NCBI GenBank assembly: GCA_016946835.1
Contig: JACVTC010000677.1
Location: 1-12,234, forward strand
From: Neocallimastix lanati (nom. inval.)
Lineage: Eukaryota > Neocallimastigomycota > Neocallimastigomycetes > Neocallimastigales > Neocallimastigaceae
Length of the DNA stretch: 12,234 nucleotides
Direction: 5' to 3'
The notes below the pieces were generated by a model. It was not told the DNA's origin, ran no database searches, and was given only the letters and a program-made list of their open reading frames with translations. Positions 6,908 through 12,234 of this stretch are shown here, in pieces. How positions within the stretch are numbered: position 1 is the first letter of the stretch; the number at the start of each line of letters is the position of its first letter. Position numbers and translations under genes: made by a program.

Positions 6908-9900
6908 ATGATATTAATAGGTTTTATTTTATTAGGATTATTAGTATTAAAAGTTTATTCTTCTCCACATAACCACAATGCAGAACAATTGGGTAATTTA
7001 TTTATAGCTATAACTGATAATAAAGGAAATTTATTAACTGAAAATGATAAAGAAGTTACGTTTAATTTGGATTCAAATAAAAATATTATCGGTAGTAATC
7101 TTTTAGTTATTGGTAAAGATAATAATGGTAATGATATAACTATTATGGATGTTATTCCTACTTTAAGTGTGCATTATATAACTGAAATAATAAGATATAA
7201 TTCACGTAAACCTAATCATAATCCAAGTGCAGATGAAATACGTGACACGTTAAAAATTGAATTTAAAGATTTGTATGATTTATCTGTAAGAGTATTCGAA
7301 GGTAAAATTTTAAGCAACGATGATATTATAAATAATGAAATAGAGAATAAAAAGATATCCGAGGTAAAAAAAGCTAAAAAGTATATTGAAAGTAAAACTA
7401 CTTCAAACAATGAATTGATGTCTTTAATTATAGATAATATAAGAAAAATTTTGAATGATAATGCTAATGATGATGTAACATTTATAAGAAATTATTTAAA
7501 TAACGATTTCGATAATGATGATAACTTATTAAAAAAGTTAGAAGAAATATTAAAAGTATCTGATATAACTAATAATGATAATTCCAGCAATAATAAAAAT
7601 GATTATGACCCTAACATTTATAAAGTTGATAAAGAATATTTTGAGGGAATAAAAAGTATATTGGTAGAGTATAGAAATTTGAAAAAATTAATTAAAAAAT
7701 TATCAAACCTAACATCAGAATTATCAAAAAGTGATACTAGTCAAGATAAGATTGAAAAGGCTTATAAAGTTGTATATGAAGATATAAATAAATTATTAAA
7801 TAATTATGATAACAACAGTAAAATTGGTAAAAATTTAAGAGATTATTTAAGCAATAATTCAAAAACTTTTAATTACGATGATTATTTTTTCAAAGATGAT
7901 GAATATGACCTGAGTAATGCAAAACAAAAAAATAGGAATAATAAAAACTTATTAAATTTAAAAGAAACTTTATTACGTTATAAAATTAATAAACAAATAA
8001 ACTTATACAAACTTATAAAAGGAGAAAATGACGTAATTCAAAGTAATATAAATTTTAATAAGGATAAACTTAGTAATGAAGAATATAATGATATGAGAGC
8101 AACCCTAACTGAAATAGAAGGTAAATTCAGTTCGAAAGCAAATACAGGTGTTACAACAGATGAAATATCAACAAATAATATTAAAGATTATTATAATATA
8201 GATGATAATGATTTAATAAAAAAAATAGATAATAAGTTTAAACCTAATAAAATTGAAATAGAAACATTAGATAAAATAAATAAGGATATAAAGGAAGACG
8301 TATTAAAAAATAAAAATATTGTTGCTAAAGTTATTGAATCTAACAGTATTTTTAAAGAAATATATAGAAAAGACTCATCAGGTAATATTAATGATCAAGA
8401 TTATAATGATTTAGTTAGTGGAAAGTATAAAGTAATTACTGATAATAGAAAAATACAAAATTATAATGGATATAACCCTAATGTTGATAAGAATGATATA
8501 AAATTTACATCTTTTTATAATACAATCAAATATTTTATAGCCCAGTATAAAATTCATAAATCCAGTTTTCCTAGTAAGGTGTCTAATATTAATAATGTAA
8601 ATATATTATTAAATAATAATATTCGTTATAATTCTCACGATTTTACTAATATACAAACTTATTTAAATGGTAATGAATACAGAAATGCTATTGATGTTCA
8701 TTATATTAATATAATGCTTAAAATAGCAAAAGAATTTGATAACAATCAATCAATAAAAATTGAGGATTTCAAATCATTAGATATTGTAGAAACTGATTCT
8801 GGTATTTATCATATTGTTGGAGTAAATAACAATAATCAAGTTTGTGAACTTTTTAGATTTAAAAATGATCCTAATACTAATGATTTCGTTACAATTAATT
8901 TAGGGAATCTTAAATATGTTGATAGTAATAAAGTTATTGAAAAATCGTATAATAAGAATACTAGTCGGTCAAATTTACGTGTTCAACCTGGTTTAGCATT
9001 ATTAGCTAAAGCCGGTTCTTCTGTAGTTAGAACTGACAATACTAATACTGTAAAAATATATGAGCCGAAAGATTATGTAGTACCAGCAACCAGTACTGAT
9101 GCTGATATAAAATTTTATAAATATGATAGGTTTAATAAAAAAATTATAGGTGATATAAATATTTGCCAAGATAAAGTCACTTCAAATATTATTGGCACAC
9201 AAATGATAGAGCATTCGGAACAAGATTCTATAAATAATTATCTTGCAGTAATATCTAGTTATTATGATGATACAAGTTTTCCTTCTTTTGGAAAATATAT
9301 TAATAACGCATATCAAAAAAGAAAAGCAAAGATAAGTAATGGAAATACAAACTTAGATAATGTTATGATTAATAATGCTATGGAATTAACTCGAATTGAA
9401 TATATTCAACCGCTTAATCATAAAGGGGAATTTGAAGGCTATATAAATGAAATGAATCATTCACAGGAATATAAGAATATGTTTCAATTTAATACTAATT
9501 CATTTGATAAACTTTCATGTACTAACACTATAACTCCTATAAGAAAAAGAGCAACAGATAGTTGTTCCATAGGTAGGCCATCTATAGTAATGAATGAAAA
9601 TGCAAATGCAAATATTAAAGATATTTTATCAAGTTTATCAAAAGGGTCAGAAGAAGCTAAAAAATTATTTTCAGATTATCAAGAACAATTTATTAGTAGT
9701 AATATCAATATTGAAAAACTTTGGAATAAACTTATTGAGATATATGAAAATAATATTGATAATATTGATATCAATGACAAAAGAAATATATTATTATTAT
9801 TACAAAATACTATAAATATATATGTTAACGAATTATCGACTAATGATATTTATACTGAAGAAAGATATATATCTAAAAATTTTATTGAAAAATTAAAATC

Positions 9901-11815
9901 GAAGTTTAATTATCATTATTCAAAATATAAAAAAGAAAAATTAACTAATAAAAGTAATAATAATAATAATAATGAAGATGATGATGATAATTATGAAATC
10001 TATAAAGCTGATTATTTTGAAAATGCAAATTCAATTTATTATAAAGAAGAATTAATTGATATGATTAATGAATTATATACTATTACAAATTATAATAATG
10101 AAGATATTAATATTGGTTTATTAATAGAAATTAATGATGAAATGTATAATAAAAATTCTGAAGATATATCTAAAGATATTGAAGAATTATGTAATAAAAT
10201 TGAAAATTTGGAAATTAATAGTAATGAAAAAGAAAAGTATAAAAATAAACTGTTAAAAATATATAAAAAATTAAATGAAATTAATAATATAAACGCAATA
10301 AATAAATTTTTAGAAGGAGAAGATAACAATAATTCTGAAATAGTTGATCTATTAGCAACAACATTAGCAGATAAATTAAAGGAAGAATTTCCAGATGATC
10401 ATGAAATTCAAAGTTTATATCCTATTGAAAATTATTATATTAGTTCTTCAAATAATATAAATTTAGATCACATAAAAAATTTATATGGGGATAATTACAT
10501 TGACTTTATTACTACCGATACTAATTCTAAATATTATATAAAATATTTTATGGATTACTTAAAAGGTAAAATCTTTTTTAAGGAAAGTGAATCATTAGAT
10601 GAAAAAATCTTTAATGATATTAAACTATTAGAAGCAAGGATCAATAGTAAAATTAAACAAATTAATCAATATGAGTCATCGGATGATCATTTTGATGAAA
10701 TGGAACACTTTACCAAATTGCTGAGCGAATACAATGAATTAGTTTCATTTGCGATTTCTGATAATAAGATATCTATTTCAAAAGATAATAGTAATACAAT
10801 CCAACATATTGATTTAGATAAAGAAACTCTTAGTAAAATAAATTATATATGTACGGAAATGTTGATTAAAGGTATTAATGAAATTATTAAAGAAAATCCT
10901 GATAAATTTAATATTGAGCCAGGAAAAAACTTGGAAAACTATATTAGTACAAGAAGTGATAAATCAGTTAAGCATGTCTTTGGTAATAAAGAAATATTTG
11001 AACCCACTTTAGAAGATTTAAATAAAATATTGAAAAATCCGAAAACAACCAAAGCTGAAGCTCTATCTGAGATTTTAAGTTATACATCTAATGGTGACGA
11101 GAGTAATAGTTTATCCGATTTAAAATCTAGTTATCAAATTAAATATCGTTTAATTCAATCTCAAAGTCCTTTGAGCATGAATCCCAATGATATTGATGAA
11201 ATAAATGCGGTCACTTACTATTTCGATGATATCAATGAAAATTGGGGAGATATTGAAAATTATCAAAAATATGCATCCAGAACATTTATAAAGTTTCTCA
11301 CTACAGCTTCCAAATATGACGAAAATATTGATATTGAAAATATTAAATATGAGGACGATGGTTCTATTGATATATCATCGGTTTATAAAAAAGGAAATAT
11401 TCAAACGTTCAGTGATTTATTTTCTACAATGGGAAAATATATTGATAACGCAGATAAGGAAAAAAAGATTTCTGAAAAAGATAAAGAAAATATAAATCAT
11501 GCTATGGAAAGACTAAGAAAACATATAGAAGGTTGTATATACAAATTATCACAATCATCAGATAGAGAAAACCCAGAAACGTTTAATAATGCTATTCAGT
11601 ATATAGATAATATTGTTGATAGTGCAAAGCCATTAATTAATGTTTCAACTCGACTGTACGAAGAATCTAAAATAGAATCTAGTTTTTCTGATAGTATTCA
11701 TAAAATTGAACAAATTAAAAAAACCCATGAAATTTATAAAAATAAAAATAATCTGTCGAATGGATATGTGGAAGATTTATATTCTAGTATTGACATGGAG
11801 GCAAATAAGCTGTAA
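6908..11815 (+). CDS. Very large secretory protein of unknown family, 1635 residues, with two diverged copies of one module
   Basis: One frame runs from ATG 6908 to TAA 11813-11815. This start is preferred because the upstream frame is closed by TGA at 6866 and the first 19 residues form a signal peptide (MILIGFILLGLLVLKVYSS, then PHNHN). Residues 20-100 look like a small beta-rich domain. The rest is mostly helical and rich in Asn, Lys, Asp and Ile, with coiled-coil-like stretches, and no membrane anchor follows the signal. Copy 1 (about 105-870) and copy 2 (about 896-1635) share ordered motifs: IYKVD/IYKAD (237, 1031), ETLDKIN/ETLSKIN (452, 1306), GKYINNA/GKYIDNA (795, 1509) and INNAME/INHAME (821, 1529). 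Between the copies is a dibasic site, IRKR/A (878-882). Copy 1 alone contains about 145 extra residues (roughly 620-770), less A/T-biased and beta-rich. An (AAT)6(GAT)4-type tract encodes Asn6-Glu-Asp4 at 1017-1027. The protein is probably secreted or at the cell surface. No enzyme family was recognised. Confidence 0.92.
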   Translation: MILIGFILLGLLVLKVYSSPHNHNAEQLGNLFIAITDNKGNLLTENDKEVTFNLDSNKNIIGSNLLVIGKDNNGNDITIMDVIPTLSVHYITEIIRYNSRKPNHNPSADEIRDTLKIEFKDLYDLSVRVFEGKILSNDDIINNEIENKKISEVKKAKKYIESKTTSNNELMSLIIDNIRKILNDNANDDVTFIRNYLNNDFDNDDNLLKKLEEILKVSDITNNDNSSNNKNDYDPNIYKVDKEYFEGIKSILVEYRNLKKLIKKLSNLTSELSKSDTSQDKIEKAYKVVYEDINKLLNNYDNNSKIGKNLRDYLSNNSKTFNYDDYFFKDDEYDLSNAKQKNRNNKNLLNLKETLLRYKINKQINLYKLIKGENDVIQSNINFNKDKLSNEEYNDMRATLTEIEGKFSSKANTGVTTDEISTNNIKDYYNIDDNDLIKKIDNKFKPNKIEIETLDKINKDIKEDVLKNKNIVAKVIESNSIFKEIYRKDSSGNINDQDYNDLVSGKYKVITDNRKIQNYNGYNPNVDKNDIKFTSFYNTIKYFIAQYKIHKSSFPSKVSNINNVNILLNNNIRYNSHDFTNIQTYLNGNEYRNAIDVHYINIMLKIAKEFDNNQSIKIEDFKSLDIVETDSGIYHIVGVNNNNQVCELFRFKNDPNTNDFVTINLGNLKYVDSNKVIEKSYNKNTSRSNLRVQPGLALLAKAGSSVVRTDNTNTVKIYEPKDYVVPATSTDADIKFYKYDRFNKKIIGDINICQDKVTSNIIGTQMIEHSEQDSINNYLAVISSYYDDTSFPSFGKYINNAYQKRKAKISNGNTNLDNVMINNAMELTRIEYIQPLNHKGEFEGYINEMNHSQEYKNMFQFNTNSFDKLSCTNTITPIRKRATDSCSIGRPSIVMNENANANIKDILSSLSKGSEEAKKLFSDYQEQFISSNINIEKLWNKLIEIYENNIDNIDINDKRNILLLLQNTINIYVNELSTNDIYTEERYISKNFIEKLKSKFNYHYSKYKKEKLTNKSNNNNNNEDDDDNYEIYKADYFENANSIYYKEELIDMINELYTITNYNNEDINIGLLIEINDEMYNKNSEDISKDIEELCNKIENLEINSNEKEKYKNKLLKIYKKLNEINNINAINKFLEGEDNNNSEIVDLLATTLADKLKEEFPDDHEIQSLYPIENYYISSSNNINLDHIKNLYGDNYIDFITTDTNSKYYIKYFMDYLKGKIFFKESESLDEKIFNDIKLLEARINSKIKQINQYESSDDHFDEMEHFTKLLSEYNELVSFAISDNKISISKDNSNTIQHIDLDKETLSKINYICTEMLIKGINEIIKENPDKFNIEPGKNLENYISTRSDKSVKHVFGNKEIFEPTLEDLNKILKNPKTTKAEALSEILSYTSNGDESNSLSDLKSSYQIKYRLIQSQSPLSMNPNDIDEINAVTYYFDDINENWGDIENYQKYASRTFIKFLTTASKYDENIDIENIKYEDDGSIDISSVYKKGNIQTFSDLFSTMGKYIDNADKEKKISEKDKENINHAMERLRKHIEGCIYKLSQSSDRENPETFNNAIQYIDNIVDSAKPLINVSTRLYEESKIESSFSDSIHKIEQIKKTHEIYKNKNNLSNGYVEDLYSSIDMEANKL
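9956..9988 (+). repeat. AAT/GAT trinucleotide tract inside the large secretory-protein gene
   Basis: Six AAT codons, one GAA and four GAT codons in a row encode Asn6-Glu-Asp4. The tract sits just before the IYKAD motif that marks copy 2 and is absent from the matching place in copy 1, so it is likely a replication-slippage expansion in a linker. Confidence 0.85.
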
Positions 11816-11819
11816 TTAG

Positions 11820-11901
11820 TATACCTGATATAGGCTATTTCCTTTTCCATCAACCCTCTATGGACCTGGAAAATAGTTTATATCATTGGGGGAAATGTAT
11901 A
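11820..11901. repeat. Long imperfect hairpin just downstream of the large gene's stop codon
   Basis: The arms 11827-11842 and 11868-11884 pair as GATATA/TATATC, then GG opposite TT (G-U pairs if transcribed), CTATTT/AAATAG, then CC/GG with one bulged A. Inside the apical region TCCAT (11846-11850) pairs with ATGGA (11860-11864) around a nine-base loop, CAACCCTCT. Outside, TATAC (11820-11824) can pair with GTATA (11897-11901). The element starts five bases after the stop codon and is far richer in G/C than its surroundings, so it is probably a structured 3' UTR element. A small foldback repeat is the alternative. Confidence 0.55.
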
Positions 11902-11902
11902 G

Positions 11903-11904
11903 TA

Positions 11905-11938
<34 letters not shown>

Positions 11939-11943
11939 TTTTT
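11903..11943. repeat. (TA)9 followed by a 23-base T run
   Basis: A perfect TA dinucleotide tract (11903-11920) is joined directly to an uninterrupted T run (11921-11943). This is simple-sequence DNA downstream of the hairpin. Confidence 0.9.
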
Positions 11944-11989
11944 CTTTGAATAAATATAAATTTTTTTATTTTATTAATTTTTTTTTTTT

Positions 11990-12009
11990 ATTTATTTATT
12001 TATTTATTT
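11990..12009. repeat. (ATTT)5 microsatellite
   Basis: Five perfect ATTT units lie within a longer T-rich stretch. Confidence 0.9.
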
Positions 12010-12153
12010 TTTTTTTTTAATTATTTTTTTATTTATTTTTATTTTTTTTTTTTTTTATTTCTGAATATATATATATATTTTAGATTAAAAAGTAAATATT
12101 TTATTGTATAAATCAAAGTACATGATAAATATATATATATATATTTATATATG

Positions 12154-12203
12154 ATGAGTTTTTAGAATGAAAAAAAAAAAAAGGGGGAGGTCTTTAAACT
12201 CAT
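12154..12203. repeat. Inverted repeat enclosing an A13-G5 tract
   Basis: ATGAGTTT (12154-12161) and AAACTCAT (12196-12203) are perfect reverse complements. They flank a 34-base loop that holds 13 A's followed by GGGGGAGG. The G run is very unusual for this DNA. Position near a possible minus-strand gene end suggests a 3' UTR element, but that is inference. Confidence 0.4.
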
Positions 12204-12234
12204 TTTATTCGATTAATATCACCATTTGAATTAA

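Larger units (their letters stand above)
11816..12234. other. 3' flanking region with hairpin islands in simple-sequence DNA
   Basis: No gene was found in these 419 bases. Immediately after the large gene's stop lies a less A/T-rich hairpin (11820-11901). It is followed by (TA)9 and a 23-base T run, a possible AATAAA polyadenylation signal at 11949-11954, an (ATTT)5 tract, further poly-T, and two more TA tracts (12065-12078 and 12129-12144). The last 80 bases are again less A/T-rich and contain a second inverted repeat around an A-run and G-run. The end of the window may touch the 3' end of a minus-strand gene, but only about ten codons would be visible. Confidence 0.7.

Noticed and set aside
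7216-7410. Minus-strand ORF of 64 codons
   Set aside because: It lies wholly inside the large secretory-protein gene on the opposite strand and reads as a hydrophobic shadow of Lys/Asn/Asp-rich codons.
9206-9500. His-Ser-Glu at residues 769-771 of the large secretory protein as a nucleotide-deaminase active site
   Set aside because: Deaminase families also need a downstream Pro-Cys-x-x-Cys or equivalent cysteine pair. The next cysteine is about 100 residues away (871) and there is no such pair, so the resemblance is a three-residue coincidence on present evidence.
9594-9815. Plus-strand ORF of 73 codons in another frame
   Set aside because: It is a shadow inside the large secretory-protein gene, and its low-complexity Ile/Lys/Tyr composition follows from the overlapping A/T-rich codons.
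10090-10329. Minus-strand ORF of 79 codons with apparent membrane helices
   Set aside because: It is antisense to the large secretory-protein gene. The hydrophobic look is the reverse complement of Lys, Asn and Glu codons.
11811-11900. Continuation of the large secretory-protein gene through a 3' intron into the less A/T-rich hairpin
   Set aside because: No convincing donor and acceptor pair gives an extended frame, and the strong self-complementarity explains the composition better.
12205-12234. Possible 3' end of a minus-strand gene (stop at 12207-12205 with nine open codons up to the edge)
   Set aside because: Nine codons are too few to support a gene, although the better base composition makes it plausible.

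Overview
The window looks like nuclear DNA of an intron-poor eukaryote with an extremely A/T-rich genome. Intergenic DNA is almost pure A/T, with long homopolymer A and T tracts and TA, TAT and ATTT microsatellites. The genes are long, rich in Asn, Ile, Lys, Asp and Tyr, and begin at ATG in an A-rich context. Ankyrin-repeat proteins, secretory proteins with short signal peptides and this base composition together fit an anaerobic gut fungus (Neocallimastigomycota) best. Dictyostelid-like protists are a weaker alternative. This assignment is an inference; no rRNA, tRNA or other marker gene is present.

Layout, left to right. Positions 1-644 hold the 5' part of a minus-strand gene for a cysteine-containing secreted protein that runs off the left edge. 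Positions 645-1438 are intergenic, with one weak small-ORF candidate. Positions 1439-4888 (minus) encode an 1149-residue ankyrin-repeat protein whose N-terminal half also carries a second, regular 36-39-residue repeat. Positions 4889-5374 are a divergent intergenic region containing an imperfect palindrome. Positions 5375-6010 and 6062-6595 (plus) are two unrecognised ORFs that share a frame and are separated by just one in-frame TAA. Positions 6596-6907 are a repeat-rich upstream region. Positions 6908-11815 (plus) encode a 1635-residue secretory protein of unknown family. Positions 11816-12234 are an A/T-rich 3' region with two less A/T-rich hairpin islands.

The most interesting object is the 1635-residue protein. 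By eye its two halves are colinear, diverged copies of the same largely helical module, with matching short motifs in the same order. A dibasic (Kex2-like) site lies in the linker between them. The first copy carries about 145 extra residues that the second lacks. Neither this protein nor the split ORF upstream was recognised as a known family.

There is no evidence that these genes form one pathway. Eukaryotic gene order gives little functional information here, so each gene is described on its own.
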